Shown piece after piece: positions 19,013-27,966 of a stretch of DNA of 51,279 nucleotides. The stretch comes from Alcanivorax sp. (lineage in GTDB: Bacteria > Pseudomonadota > Gammaproteobacteria > Pseudomonadales > Alcanivoracaceae), in contig JAKUPL010000019.1 in NCBI GenBank assembly GCA_022449455.1, positions 38,171-89,449 of the forward strand. Reading direction: 5' to 3'. Positions within the stretch are counted from its first letter, which is position 1. The number at the start of each line of letters is the position of its first letter. Under the pieces are notes generated by a model. That model worked only from the letters and a program-made list of their open reading frames with translations. It made no database searches and had not been told where the DNA came from. The position numbers were made by a program, and so were the translations under genes.

Positions 19013-20326
19013 TTAATCATTTTCCAGGCGCTTGTTGATGCGCAGGGCCAGCAGGGTGCAGACCACGCCGGACAGCAGATAGACGCTGACGTAGGCGAGC
19101 CCGAATTTCGCCGACAGGCCCAGTGCCACCAGCGGCGCGAAGGCGGCGCCGAACAGCCAGGCGAAGTCGGAGGTCAGCGCGGCGCCGGTGTAGCGGAAGC
19201 GGCGCTGGAAGTTGGCGGTCACGGTGCCGGACGCCTGCCCGTAGGACACGCCCAGCAGGGCGAAGCCGATCAGGATGAACAGGTCCTGCTGCAGCGGCGA
19301 ACCGTTCATCAGCATCGGCGTGAACAGGCTGAATACCCCGATCAGCACCGCCAGGGTGGCCACCGTGGTGCGCTTGCCGATGCGGTCGGCGATCCAGCCG
19401 GAAAGCACCGTGCCGCCCATGCCGATGATGGCGCCGATGATCTGGATCGCCAGCACATTGCCGATCGCCTGGGTGTCGCCCAGGTAGATCCAGGACAGCG
19501 GGAAGATCGTCACCATGTGGAACAGCGCATAGCTGGCCAGGGCGGCGAACGAGCCGATAAAGATGTTGTAGCCCTGTTTGCGCAGCATTTCCCGGGTGCC
19601 CAGGGGCTCCAGCTCGCGTTCTTCCAGGGCGGCGGTGTACTCATGGGTCACCACAAGTCGCAGCCGGGCGAACAGCGCCACCACGTTGATGGCGAAGGCC
19701 ACGAAGAACGAGTAACGCCAGCCCCAGCCCTGGAAGTCGGCGCTGGACAGGTTGGTGAACAGGAACAGGAACAGGGCACTGGCCACCAGGAAGCCGATCG
19801 GCGCGCCCAGCTGGCCGAGCATAGCGTACCAGCTGCGCCGTTCCCGCGGCGCGTTCAGCGCCAGCAGCGAGGGCAGCCCGTCCCAGGAGCCGCCCAATGC
19901 AACCCCTTGCACGATCCGGAACAGCGCCAGCAGCAGGATCGAGAAGCCGCCCAGGGTCTCGTAGCCGGGCAGGAAGGCGATGCCGGCGGTGGCGGTGCCG
20001 AGCATGAACAGCGAAGCGGTCAGCTTGACGCTGCGGTCCCAGCGCCGCTGGATCATCATGAACAGGGCGGTGCCGAACGGCCGGGCGATGAACGCGAAGG
20101 AGAAGATCGTGAAGGCGTACAGCAGGCCTTCCAGCGGGCTGGCGAACGGGAAGAACACCGACGGAAACACCAGCACCGAGGCGATGCCGTAGACGAAGAA
20201 GTCGAAGTATTCGGAGGTGCGCCCCACCACCACGCCCACGGCGATTTCGCCGGGCGCCACCTTGGTGCGGTCGGCCGGCGGCCGGTTGTAGGTGGTCGGG
20301 AGGTCGGAGTCGTAGGCTCTGGACAT
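19013..20326 (-). CDS. MFS transporter, metabolite:H+ symporter (MHS) type
   Basis: 437-residue, 12-segment major facilitator protein. The early TSEYFDFFVYGIASVLVFPSVFF, the RPFGTALFMMIQRRWDRSVK loop between segments 2 and 3, and ALFRIVQGVALGGSWDGLPSLLA resemble the MHS group (KgtP, ShiA, ProP relatives), which import organic acids or osmolytes with protons. The substrate is not deducible. I chose ATG 20326 (MSRAYDSDL); the in-frame extension upstream adds a basic tail and runs into the cyoA promoter region. It is divergent from cyoA and convergent with the OYE gene. Confidence 0.88.
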   Translation of the reverse strand: MSRAYDSDLPTTYNRPPADRTKVAPGEIAVGVVVGRTSEYFDFFVYGIASVLVFPSVFFPFASPLEGLLYAFTIFSFAFIARPFGTALFMMIQRRWDRSVKLTASLFMLGTATAGIAFLPGYETLGGFSILLLALFRIVQGVALGGSWDGLPSLLALNAPRERRSWYAMLGQLGAPIGFLVASALFLFLFTNLSSADFQGWGWRYSFFVAFAINVVALFARLRLVVTHEYTAALEERELEPLGTREMLRKQGYNIFIGSFAALASYALFHMVTIFPLSWIYLGDTQAIGNVLAIQIIGAIIGMGGTVLSGWIADRIGKRTTVATLAVLIGVFSLFTPMLMNGSPLQQDLFILIGFALLGVSYGQASGTVTANFQRRFRYTGAALTSDFAWLFGAAFAPLVALGLSAKFGLAYVSVYLLSGVVCTLLALRINKRLEND

Positions 20327-20432
20327 GCTCGGGTCTCGCTGCGTACTGGTCTGTTTGAATCCAATAAGAGTATGCTGAGCCCGGCGGCGAAGGAAATCCA
20401 CTCCTTTAACCGGTGCGCCGTACTATCGCGTG

Positions 20433-20481
20433 GGCGAAGGATGCCCGGAAGCGCGACCCTTCGCCATGGGACAAAATGTCC
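20433..20481. promoter_or_regulatory. Two operator-like inverted repeats upstream of cyoA
   Basis: GGCGAAGG (20433-20440) and CCTTCGCC (20458-20465) form a perfect 8-bp inverted repeat with 17 bases between. Directly after it lies the 13-bp palindrome GGACAAAATGTCC (20469-20481), 67 bases before the cyoA ATG and within the 222-bp divergent region shared with the MFS gene. Such dyads are usual for regulator binding. The RegB/RegA system encoded downstream is an obvious candidate regulator, but I cannot match either dyad firmly to a known consensus. Confidence 0.45.
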
Positions 20482-20548
20482 AATTCCCGCGGCCTCCGCC
20501 GGCGGGTACAGTGCGCCGCACCCTGGGCCACCTCTGTTTGATCCGGTA

Positions 20549-21577
20549 ATGCGACTACACAACTTTTTTCGTTTCATCCCTCTCGTCGCCGCCGCCGTTC
20601 TGCTGAGCGGCTGCGATATGGTGCTGATGTCGCCGTCCGGTGATATCGCCGTCCAGCAGCGCGACCTGATTCTCTGGTCCACCTTCCTGATGCTGCTGGT
20701 GATCGTACCGGTGATCATCCTGACGCTGGTGTTCGCGATCCGCTATCGCGCCGGCAACGATGCCACCTACAAGCCCGACTGGGATCACTCCACGGTGCTG
20801 GAGCTGGTGATCTGGGGTGCGCCCCTGCTGATCATCATCGCCCTGGGCGCCATGACCTGGGTGAGCACCCACAAGCTGGACCCCTACCGGCCGCTGGAGC
20901 GCATCGACGCCGGGCGCCCGCTGCCCGAGGGCGTGGAGCCGCTGGTCATCGAGGTGGTGTCCCTGGACTGGAAGTGGCTGTTCTTCTACCCCGAGCAGGG
21001 CATCGCCACGGTCAATGAGCTGGCGGCGCCGGTGGATCGTCCGATCCGCTTCAAGATTACCTCCGACCGGGTGATGAACTCGTTCTTCATCCCCGCTCTG
21101 GCCGGCCAGATCTATTCCATGGCCGGCATGGAGACCAAGCTGCACGCGGTGATCAACGAGCCCGGCGTCTACGACGGCTTCTCCGCCAACTACAGCGGCG
21201 CCGGCTTCTCGCAGATGCGCTTCAAGTTCCACGGCCTCAGCGACGCCGACTTCGATGCCTGGGTCGCTGAGGTGAAAAGCAGCGACGAGGCGCTCAGCCG
21301 CGCGGAATACCGGGAGCTGGAGCAACCCAGCGAGAACCACCCGGTGACCTACTACGCCAGCGCCGATGACAACCTCTATCACGACATCCTCAACCGGTGT
21401 CTGAACGAGGGCGATGTGTGCATGGACGAGATGATGGCCTTCACGGAACTGGGCATGCCCATGTGCATCGCCGGCGATCCCCGCGATCGCAAGGCGCGCC
21501 GCGAGGACAACGAGCTTCGCGAACTTCTGGACCTGACCATGGCCGACGACAGCGACCGTCGGTCCCTCAATCAGTAA
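20549..21577 (+). CDS. cyoA: Cytochrome o ubiquinol oxidase subunit II
   Basis: 342-residue subunit II of the bo3-type quinol oxidase. A lipoprotein signal (LLSGC) is followed by two transmembrane segments (about 38-62 and 85-107) and a periplasmic cupredoxin-like domain. The CuA ligands of cytochrome c oxidases are missing: the loop reads ANYSGAGFSQM, with no CxxxC, which points to quinol rather than cytochrome c as donor. The C-terminal tail is long and acidic, with several Cys and Met. The gene opens the cyoABCD operon. The ribosome site is weak. A longer in-frame region upstream is only the antisense of the MFS gene. Confidence 0.95.
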   Translation: MRLHNFFRFIPLVAAAVLLSGCDMVLMSPSGDIAVQQRDLILWSTFLMLLVIVPVIILTLVFAIRYRAGNDATYKPDWDHSTVLELVIWGAPLLIIIALGAMTWVSTHKLDPYRPLERIDAGRPLPEGVEPLVIEVVSLDWKWLFFYPEQGIATVNELAAPVDRPIRFKITSDRVMNSFFIPALAGQIYSMAGMETKLHAVINEPGVYDGFSANYSGAGFSQMRFKFHGLSDADFDAWVAEVKSSDEALSRAEYRELEQPSENHPVTYYASADDNLYHDILNRCLNEGDVCMDEMMAFTELGMPMCIAGDPRDRKARREDNELRELLDLTMADDSDRRSLNQ

Positions 21578-21600
21578 ACGCTGCCAGCGTCGGATAAGAG

Positions 21601-23601
21601 ATGTCTGAATTGGACCTGACAAAGCTGATCTTCGGTCGCCTCTCCTGGGAGTCGATCCCGTTACACGATCCCATCCTGATCGGCACCTTCATCATGGTCG
21701 CCATCGGCGGCACCGCGGTGTTCGGTTTCATTACCTACAAGAAGGCCTGGGGTTACCTGTGGCATGAGTGGTTCACCAGCATCGACCACAAGAAGATCGG
21801 CATCATGTACATGGTGCTGGGTCTGGTGATGCTGCTGCGCGGCTTCGCCGACGCCATCATGATGCGCATCCAGCAAGCCTGGGCGTTCGGCGGTTCGGAG
21901 GGCTATCTGCCGCCGGAGCACTACGACCAGATCTTCACCGCCCACGGCGTGATCATGATCTTCTTCGTCGCCATGCCGCTGATCACCGGCGTCATGAACT
22001 ATGTGGTGCCCCTGCAGATCGGCGCCCGCGACGTGGCCTTCCCGTTCCTCAACAACTTCAGCTTCTGGATGACCACCGCCGGCGCCGTGCTGGTGATGGT
22101 GTCGCTGTTCATCGGCGAGTTCGCCAAGACCGGCTGGCTGGCCTATCCACCGCTGTCGGGGATCATAAAGAGTCCCGGAGTGGGGGTGGATTACTACATA
22201 TGGGCGCTACAGATCGCCGGGGTGGGGACACTGCTATCGGGGGTCAACCTGCTGGTCACCATCGTCAAGATGCGGGCCCCGGGCATGTCCCTGATGCGCA
22301 TGCCGGTATTCACCTGGACCGCGCTGTGCACCAACGTGCTGATCGTCGCCGCCTTCCCGGTACTGACCGCGGTGCTGGCGCTGCTGGCGCTGGACCGCTA
22401 CGCCGACTTCGCGTTCTTCACCACCGATCTGGGTGGCAACGTGATGATGTACATCAACCTGATCTGGATCTGGGGTCACCCGGAGGTGTACATCCTGATT
22501 CTGCCGGCGTTCGGTATCTTCTCCGAAGTGGTCTCCACCTTCTCGCGCAAGCGCCTGTTCGGCTACGCGTCCATGGTCTACGCCACGGTGGTGATCACGG
22601 TGCTGTCGTACCTGGTGTGGCTGCACCACTTCTTCACCATGGGCTCCGGGCCGACGGTGAACTCGTTCTTCGGCATCACCACCATGATCATCTCGATCCC
22701 CACCGGGGCCAAGGTGTTCAACTGGCTGTTCACCATGTACCGCGGCCGCATCGAGTTCGACGTACCGATGCTGTGGACGGTGGGCTTCATCATCACCTTC
22801 GTGATCGGTGGCATGACCGGTGTGCTGCTGGCGGTGCCGCCGGCGGACTTCGTGCTGCACAACAGCCTGTTCCTGGTGGCGCACTTCCATAACGTGATCA
22901 TCGGCGGCGTGCTGTTCGGCCTGTTCGCCGGCATCACCTACTGGTACCCGAAGGCGTTCGGTTACAAGCTGGATCCGTTCTGGGGCAAGATGTCGTTCTG
23001 GTTCTGGACCATCGGCTTCTATTTCGCCTTCATGCCGCTGTACGTGCTGGGCCTGATGGGCGTGACCCGCCGCATGAACAAGTTCGACGATCCGTCCCTG
23101 CAAATCTGGTTCGTGATCGCCGCCTTCGGCGCGATCCTGATCGCCATCGGCATCGCCAGCTTCCTGATCCAGCTGTACGTCAGCTACCGCCGCCGCGACG
23201 AGCTGCGCGACGACAGCGGTGATCCGTGGCACGGCCGCACCCTGGAGTGGTCCACCTCCTCGCCGCCGCCGTACTACAACTTCGCGTTCACGCCCCGGGT
23301 GCACGATCTGGACGCCTGGTGGCAAATGAAGGAGCACGGCTACCAGCGGCCGACCAGCGGCTTCCTGCCGATCCACATGCCCAAGAACACCGGCGCCGGC
23401 ATCATTCTGGCGGGCATCAGCACGGTGCTGGGCTTCGCGTTGATCTGGCACATGTGGCTGCTGGCGGGCGTGAGCTTCTTCGCCCTGCTGGCGGTGGCCA
23501 TCGGCCATACCTTCAACTATGACCGCGACTATCACATCCCCGCCGACGAAGTGGCCGGGATCGAGGCGGAACGTACACGGATGCTTGCCAACCATGTCTG
23601 A
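21601..23601 (+). CDS. cyoB: Cytochrome o ubiquinol oxidase subunit I
   Basis: 666-residue heme-copper oxidase subunit that reduces O2 to water and pumps protons. With a constant +9 offset from E. coli CyoB, the key residues fall in place: Arg80, Asp84, His107 and Gln110 for quinol, His115 for heme b, His293-Tyr297 (GHPEVY) and His342/His343 for CuB, and HFHN near 428-431 for the hemes. An odd feature is that codons about 183-215 (22147-22245) use GGG, ATA, CTA, CCA, ACA, GGA and AGT repeatedly, while the rest of the gene uses mainly GGC, ATC, CTG and ACC. The protein sequence through this patch is normal for the family. Confidence 0.97.
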   Translation: MSELDLTKLIFGRLSWESIPLHDPILIGTFIMVAIGGTAVFGFITYKKAWGYLWHEWFTSIDHKKIGIMYMVLGLVMLLRGFADAIMMRIQQAWAFGGSEGYLPPEHYDQIFTAHGVIMIFFVAMPLITGVMNYVVPLQIGARDVAFPFLNNFSFWMTTAGAVLVMVSLFIGEFAKTGWLAYPPLSGIIKSPGVGVDYYIWALQIAGVGTLLSGVNLLVTIVKMRAPGMSLMRMPVFTWTALCTNVLIVAAFPVLTAVLALLALDRYADFAFFTTDLGGNVMMYINLIWIWGHPEVYILILPAFGIFSEVVSTFSRKRLFGYASMVYATVVITVLSYLVWLHHFFTMGSGPTVNSFFGITTMIISIPTGAKVFNWLFTMYRGRIEFDVPMLWTVGFIITFVIGGMTGVLLAVPPADFVLHNSLFLVAHFHNVIIGGVLFGLFAGITYWYPKAFGYKLDPFWGKMSFWFWTIGFYFAFMPLYVLGLMGVTRRMNKFDDPSLQIWFVIAAFGAILIAIGIASFLIQLYVSYRRRDELRDDSGDPWHGRTLEWSTSSPPPYYNFAFTPRVHDLDAWWQMKEHGYQRPTSGFLPIHMPKNTGAGIILAGISTVLGFALIWHMWLLAGVSFFALLAVAIGHTFNYDRDYHIPADEVAGIEAERTRMLANHV

Positions 23602-24235
23602 GATCACCCACGACACCCTGGCCGGTAGCGCGGAAGACGGGCAGCGCCTGCAATTCCACGAGACCACCGAGCACCACCCGGAGACCGGCACGCTGCTGGG
23701 CTTCTGGATCTACCTGATGAGCGACTGCCTGATCTTCGCCAGTCTGTTCGCCACCTACGGGGTGCTCGGCCGTGCCTACGCCCACGGCCCCACCGGCCAG
23801 GAACTGTTCGACCTGCCGCTGGTGGCGATGAACACCACCCTGCTGCTGCTGTCGTCGATCACCTACGGCTTCGCCATGCTGCGCATGCAGATGGGCAAGC
23901 TCGGCGGCGTGATGGTATGGCTGGCGATCACCGGCCTGCTCGGCGCCGGCTTCCTGGGTCTGGAGCTGTACGAGTTCCATCACCTGATCACCGAGGACGC
24001 CGGCCCCGGCCGCAGCGCCTTCCTGAGCTCGTTCTTCGCCCTGGTCGGCACCCACGGCCTGCACGTGCTGTTCGGCATCGTGTGGCTGGTGACCCTGCTG
24101 TTCCAGCTTAAGAAGCACGGTCTGATCGCCGAGAACCGCCGCCGGCTGTTCTGCCTGTCCATGTTCTGGCACTTCCTGGACGTGGTCTGGATCGGCGTGT
24201 TCACCTTCGTTTATCTGATGGGAGTGCTGCCATGA
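23594..24235 (+). CDS. cyoC: Cytochrome o ubiquinol oxidase subunit III
   Basis: 213-residue subunit III with five membrane segments. The sequence [29 protein letters not shown] is the usual start of the first segment, and [20 protein letters not shown] with [20 protein letters not shown] near the end are characteristic. The ATG lies inside the last codons of cyoB (8-base overlap), so the two are probably translationally coupled. The subunit has no cofactor and stabilises subunit I. Confidence 0.96.
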   Translation: MSEITHDTLAGSAEDGQRLQFHETTEHHPETGTLLGFWIYLMSDCLIFASLFATYGVLGRAYAHGPTGQELFDLPLVAMNTTLLLLSSITYGFAMLRMQMGKLGGVMVWLAITGLLGAGFLGLELYEFHHLITEDAGPGRSAFLSSFFALVGTHGLHVLFGIVWLVTLLFQLKKHGLIAENRRRLFCLSMFWHFLDVVWIGVFTFVYLMGVLP

Positions 24236-24609
24236 GCCAGTCCGATCACGCGCATGATGCCCACGGCCACGATCATCACGACGACGCGCCGCACAGCACC
24301 TTCAAGGGCTACATGACCGGTTTCGTGCTGTCGGTGATTCTCACCGCCATCCCGTTCTGGCTGGTGATGGCCGGGGTGATCCAGGATTCCGGCATGACCG
24401 CGCTGGTGATCCTGGGCTTCGCCGCGGTGCAGATCGTGGTGCACATGATCTACTTCCTGCACATGAACTTTCACTCCGAGGGTGGCTGGAACATGCTGGC
24501 CTTGATCTTCACGGCGGTGATCGTGTTCATCGCCCTGGCCGGTTCACTGTGGGTGATGTACCACCTGAACGTGAACATGATGCCCGGGTTGATGAAGGAG
24601 TATCTGTAA
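24232..24609 (+). CDS. cyoD: Cytochrome o ubiquinol oxidase subunit IV
   Basis: 125-residue small subunit with three membrane helices (from about 26, 55 and 85), including [20 protein letters not shown], typical of CyoD. It starts in an ATGA overlap with cyoC. The first 21 residues contain seven histidines interleaved with Asp ([18 protein letters not shown]), more than I would expect for the family; the stretch could hold metal, though it may simply be a cytoplasmic tail. Confidence 0.94.
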   Translation: MSQSDHAHDAHGHDHHDDAPHSTFKGYMTGFVLSVILTAIPFWLVMAGVIQDSGMTALVILGFAAVQIVVHMIYFLHMNFHSEGGWNMLALIFTAVIVFIALAGSLWVMYHLNVNMMPGLMKEYL

Positions 24610-24613
24610 GCGC

Positions 24614-25390
24614 ATGTCCCGCTCGGCCGCCGCGCCGGTGGGCGCCCGTCGCCAGGTTGCCCGCGTGCTGTGGGGGCTGCTGGCGCTGGGCGCCTTGCTG
24701 GGCTTTCTGGCCCTGGGCCATTGGCAGGTGGAGCGGCGCGCCTGGAAGCTGGACCTGATCCAGCGCGTCGATGAGCGGGTCCACGCCGACCCGCTGTCCG
24801 CCCCCCGCCCGGCGGACTGGGCGTCGCTCAATGAAGACCGGGACGAATACCGCCCGGTGCGTCTGCAAGGCCGCTATCTGCCCGACCGCGACACCCTGGT
24901 ACAGGCCACCACCCGGCTGGGCGGCGGCTACTGGGTGATGAGCCCGCTGGCCCGCGACGACGGCAGCGTGGTGCTGATCAACCGGGGTTACGTGGCCGAC
25001 CGCGACGCCGATTACGCGCGCCCGGACGGGCCGGTGTCGGTGACCGGCCTGCTGCGCCTGAGCCAGCCCGGCGGCGGCTTCCTGCGCGACAACGACCCCC
25101 AGGCGGATCGCTGGTATTCCCGGGACCTGGAGGCCATCGCTTCCGCCCGCGGGCTGGACCCGGTGGCGCCGTATTTCGTGGACGTCACCGGTGACCCGGA
25201 GGCGGCGCCCGCCACCGGGCCGGTGCCCGGGCTCACGGTGATCGAGTTTCACAACAATCACCTGGTCTACGCCGTCACCTGGTATATGCTCGCCCTGATG
25301 GTGGCCGCCGGCGCGCTGTTCGTGGCGCGTCACGAATTCCGGTCCGCGCCCCGGGGAGACAAACGCCATGACCGCACCGGTATCCACTGA
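24614..25390 (+). CDS. SURF1 family oxidase-assembly protein
   Basis: 258-residue SURF1 homologue with a membrane segment near each end (about 18-37 and 232-253) around a periplasmic domain, the family's layout. Family sequences include LGHWQVERRAWKLDLI, YRPVRLQGRYLPDRDTLV, LINRGYVADRDADYARP and the C-terminal FHNNHLVYAVTWYMLALM. SURF1 proteins help insert heme a or build the heme-copper centre, mostly of cytochrome c oxidases. Here the gene follows cyoD of a quinol oxidase by 4 bases, so it probably serves the same complex. Confidence 0.92.
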   Translation: MSRSAAAPVGARRQVARVLWGLLALGALLGFLALGHWQVERRAWKLDLIQRVDERVHADPLSAPRPADWASLNEDRDEYRPVRLQGRYLPDRDTLVQATTRLGGGYWVMSPLARDDGSVVLINRGYVADRDADYARPDGPVSVTGLLRLSQPGGGFLRDNDPQADRWYSRDLEAIASARGLDPVAPYFVDVTGDPEAAPATGPVPGLTVIEFHNNHLVYAVTWYMLALMVAAGALFVARHEFRSAPRGDKRHDRTGIH

Positions 25391-26672
25391 GCTCGACGCC
25401 ACCGGCCGCAAGAACATGCAGCAACTGATCCAGCTCCGCTGGATCGCGGTGCTCGGCCAGATCGGCACCATTCTGGTGGCCAACCTGGTGTTCCAGGTGG
25501 CGCTGCCGGTGCACTACATGCTGGCGGTGCTGGCCGGCCTGGTGGCGTTCAACGGTCTCAGCATGCTGCGCCTGAGGTGGGTGCGCCGCGAGGTCAGCAA
25601 CGGCGAGTTGTTTCTGGCGCTGCTGGTGGATGTGGTCACCTTCACCTTGCAGCTGTGCCTGAGCGGCGGCGCCACCAACCCCTTTATCTTTCTCTATCTG
25701 TTGCAGGTGGTGCTGGCGGCGGTGCTGCTGGAGGCCTGGTCCACCTGGCTGATCGTGCTGGTTACCGCCGTGGGCTTCGTGTGGCTGGAGTTCGCCGGCC
25801 GCCCGCTGACCCTGCCGCCGGACTACGAACGCGGCCCGTTCAGCCTTTACATCCAGGGCATGCTGATCTGCTTCGTGCTCAACGCGGTGCTGCTGGTGAT
25901 CTTTATCAGCCGCATCACCCGCAACCGGCGGGAACGGGACGAGCGGCTGGCCGCTTTGCGCCAGCGCGCCGCCGAGGAAGAGCACATCGTGCGCATGGGC
26001 CTGCTGGCCTCCGGCGCCGCCCACGAGCTGGGTACGCCGCTGTCCACCCTGGCGGTGATCCTCGGCGACTGGCGCCATATGCCGGTGTTGAAGGGCGACG
26101 CGGACCTGGATCAGGAGATCGCCGAAATGCAGGCCCAGGTGCAGCGCTGCAAGTCCATCGTCAGCGGCATTCTGCTGTCCGCCGGCGAGGCCCGGGGCGA
26201 ATCCTCGGCGGAAACCACGGTGCACGCCTTTCTCGACGACATCGTCAACGAATGGCGACGCACCCGCCCGGTGGAGGACTTCGCCTACTACAATGAGTTC
26301 GGCGAGGACGTGGACATCGCGTCCGACTCGGCCATCAAGCAGAGCCTGCACAACATGCTCGACAACGCCCTGGAAGCGTCGCGGCGCCGGGTGGTACTCA
26401 CGGTGCGCCGCCGCGAGGAAGAACTGGTGCTGACGGTGAGCGACGACGGCCCGGGCTTCAGCGACGCCATGTTGTCGCGGCTGGGACGACCCTATCAGTC
26501 CACCAAGGGCCGGGCGGGCAGCGGCCTGGGGCTGTTTCTGGTGGTCAATGTGGCGCGTACCCTGGGCGGCGGGCTGGAAGCCCGCAACCGCCCCCAGGGC
26601 GGCGCCGAGGTCACCTTGTCGCTGCCGCTGGACTCACTGATGCTGGAAGACGCGCAGCAAGGAGAACCCTGA
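25368..26672 (+). CDS. regB: Redox-sensing histidine kinase, RegB/PrrB/RoxS family
   Basis: 434-residue membrane kinase. Six hydrophobic segments occupy about 25-182. The sequence SGGATNPFIFLYLLQVVLAA at 99-118 contains the GGxxNPF heptapeptide by which RegB senses the ubiquinone pool. The phospho-acceptor is His219 in AAHELGTPLSTLAV, and Cys261 lies 42 residues after it, near where the redox-active Cys of RegB lies (His225/Cys265 in Rhodobacter); that equivalence is my inference. The ATP domain has DNALEAS, DDGPGF and GSGLGLF. It overlaps the SURF1 gene by 23 bases and has a GGGGAG site. It probably controls the oxidase operon in response to quinone redox state. Confidence 0.93.
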   Translation: MTAPVSTELDATGRKNMQQLIQLRWIAVLGQIGTILVANLVFQVALPVHYMLAVLAGLVAFNGLSMLRLRWVRREVSNGELFLALLVDVVTFTLQLCLSGGATNPFIFLYLLQVVLAAVLLEAWSTWLIVLVTAVGFVWLEFAGRPLTLPPDYERGPFSLYIQGMLICFVLNAVLLVIFISRITRNRRERDERLAALRQRAAEEEHIVRMGLLASGAAHELGTPLSTLAVILGDWRHMPVLKGDADLDQEIAEMQAQVQRCKSIVSGILLSAGEARGESSAETTVHAFLDDIVNEWRRTRPVEDFAYYNEFGEDVDIASDSAIKQSLHNMLDNALEASRRRVVLTVRRREEELVLTVSDDGPGFSDAMLSRLGRPYQSTKGRAGSGLGLFLVVNVARTLGGGLEARNRPQGGAEVTLSLPLDSLMLEDAQQGEP

Positions 26673-27229
26673 TGAACGCCGACACCGAAACGCCGGACGG
26701 CGCCCGGCGGCTGCTGATCGTCGAGGACGACGCCGCCCTGGCGCGCACTCTCGGTCGCTCCTTCGAGCGGCGCGGCTACCTGGTGCGCAGTGTGGAAGGC
26801 ATGGACGGGCTGGCGGAAACCCTGGCCGAGTACCGCCCCGGCTATGCGGTGGTGGACCTCAAGCTCAAGGGTGACGCCTCCGGCCTGACCTGCGTGCAGG
26901 CGCTCCACGACCACGACCCGGACATGCTGATCGTGGTGCTCACCGGCTACGCCAGCATCGCCACGGCGGTGGAGGCGATCAAGCTGGGTGCCTGCCATTA
27001 CCTGGCCAAGCCGTCCAACACCGACGACATCGAAGCCGCTTTCGAACGCGCCGACGGCAGCACCGACGTGGCGGTGGAAGGCCGCCCCACCTCGATCAAG
27101 ACCCTGGAATGGGAACGCATCCACCAAACCCTGGCGGAAACCGGCTTCAATATCTCCGAAACCGCCCGCCGGCTGGGGATGCACCGGCGGACACTGGCGC
27201 GCAAGCTGGGTAAGCGGCAGGTTAAATAA
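26672..27229 (+). CDS. regA: Response regulator, RegA/PrrA/RoxR family
   Basis: 185-residue partner of the kinase immediately before it (TGATG overlap, strong AAGGAG site). The receiver domain has the acidic Glu18-Asp19-Asp20, phospho-acceptor Asp62 (VVDLKLKG), Thr91 and Lys113. A Pro-less linker leads to a Fis-type helix-turn-helix at about 150-183 (FNISETARRLGMHRRTLARKL), nearly invariant in this family. RegA homologues switch genes for terminal oxidases and other energy metabolism. Its position right after the oxidase genes suggests direct control of them. Confidence 0.94.
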   Translation: MNADTETPDGARRLLIVEDDAALARTLGRSFERRGYLVRSVEGMDGLAETLAEYRPGYAVVDLKLKGDASGLTCVQALHDHDPDMLIVVLTGYASIATAVEAIKLGACHYLAKPSNTDDIEAAFERADGSTDVAVEGRPTSIKTLEWERIHQTLAETGFNISETARRLGMHRRTLARKLGKRQVK

Positions 27230-27247
27230 GCGGCCTTGTGGCGGCCA

Positions 27248-27386
27248 GTTGAAAGTTAAAAGTTAAAAGTTAAAACGCGGACGGGGTGGGTGGGGCGGGC
27301 AAGGCCCTGCCCGCACTTCAGGCCCAGGGGCGCCTGGAAGGCCAATCCGTGGCCCCCCTTTCAACTTTTCACTTTCAACTTTCAAC
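27248..27386. repeat. Heptad palindrome A2 (4 + 4 seven-bp units, 83-nt spacer)
   Basis: The left arm 27248-27275 is GTTGAAA followed by three GTTAAAA units. The right arm 27359-27386 is TTTCAAC, TTTTCAC, TTTCAAC, TTTCAAC. The spacer shares the 17-mer GGCAAGGCCCTGCCCGC (27298-27314) with palindrome A1 (18958-18974), so the copies are related beyond their arms. It starts 18 bases after the regA stop and ends 5 bases before the convergent stop of the FMN-binding gene. Confidence 0.85.
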
Positions 27387-27391
27387 TGCCC

Positions 27392-27940
27392 CTAAGGCAT
27401 CAACCGCGTCGGCGCGGCGCGCCCCTCCCCGGCGTAGTACCAATGCCGATGCGGCAGGTCCGCCAGTTCCAGCACCTTAACGTGTTCCGCGCGCAGCACC
27501 AGGATGGAAAAATCCTCGGCGATGTGGTCCCCCGGCTGCGGCAGGCCGGTCTGGTGCAGGCTGCCCGGCGGCGGGCCGTGGAAGCGGGCGCGGTCGGCGT
27601 CGTTCAGCTTCTCCCAGAGCCGTTGGCAGTCCTCCGGGTGGCTGTCCGGCAACAGAAATCGTACCGGCCCGCGAAAGCGCCACTGGGTGCGGCTGGTCAG
27701 GTCGTACCAGCAGGCTTCCGCGTGGGGGTGGCCGCGCGCAGGCGCCTGGCGCTGCAGCTCGATCACCTTCTCGCTGCGCTGGTCGGTGGTGAACCACAGC
27801 TCGGCGCCGTGTCGCTCGCGCAGCGCCAGGGTACGGCAACGGGCGCCGTCCGGCCCCACGGTGGCGAGCTGGGCGAAGCAGTGCGGCGCGCCGGCGCGGG
27901 TGGCATCGAACCAGGCGGTCCAGGGTTGAGGTACGCTCAT
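27392..27940 (-). CDS. FMN-binding pyridoxamine 5'-phosphate oxidase-like protein
   Basis: 182-residue split-barrel protein of the group distantly related to PdxH. FAQLATVGPDGARCRTLALRER, WFTTDQRSEKVIELQRQ, EACWYDLTSRTQWRFRG and the C-terminal HRHWYYAGEGRAAPTRLMP fit the pattern of flavin- or heme-binding members. It lacks assurance of true PdxH activity, and I would not call it PdxH. The ATG at 27940 has AGGAGG about ten bases upstream, which rules out the longer frame. It is divergent from the trp promoter and convergent with regA. Confidence 0.8.
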   Translation of the reverse strand: MSVPQPWTAWFDATRAGAPHCFAQLATVGPDGARCRTLALRERHGAELWFTTDQRSEKVIELQRQAPARGHPHAEACWYDLTSRTQWRFRGPVRFLLPDSHPEDCQRLWEKLNDADRARFHGPPPGSLHQTGLPQPGDHIAEDFSILVLRAEHVKVLELADLPHRHWYYAGEGRAAPTRLMP

Positions 27941-27966
27941 GGGGTGTCTCCCTCCTTGGCTGATCG

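Noticed and set aside
18953-20548. A long plus-strand open frame running into cyoA without a stop
   Set aside because: It is the antisense of the MFS transporter gene. Its translation is Gln/Gly/Arg-rich with no domain. cyoA starts at the ATG at 20549 with a proper lipoprotein signal.
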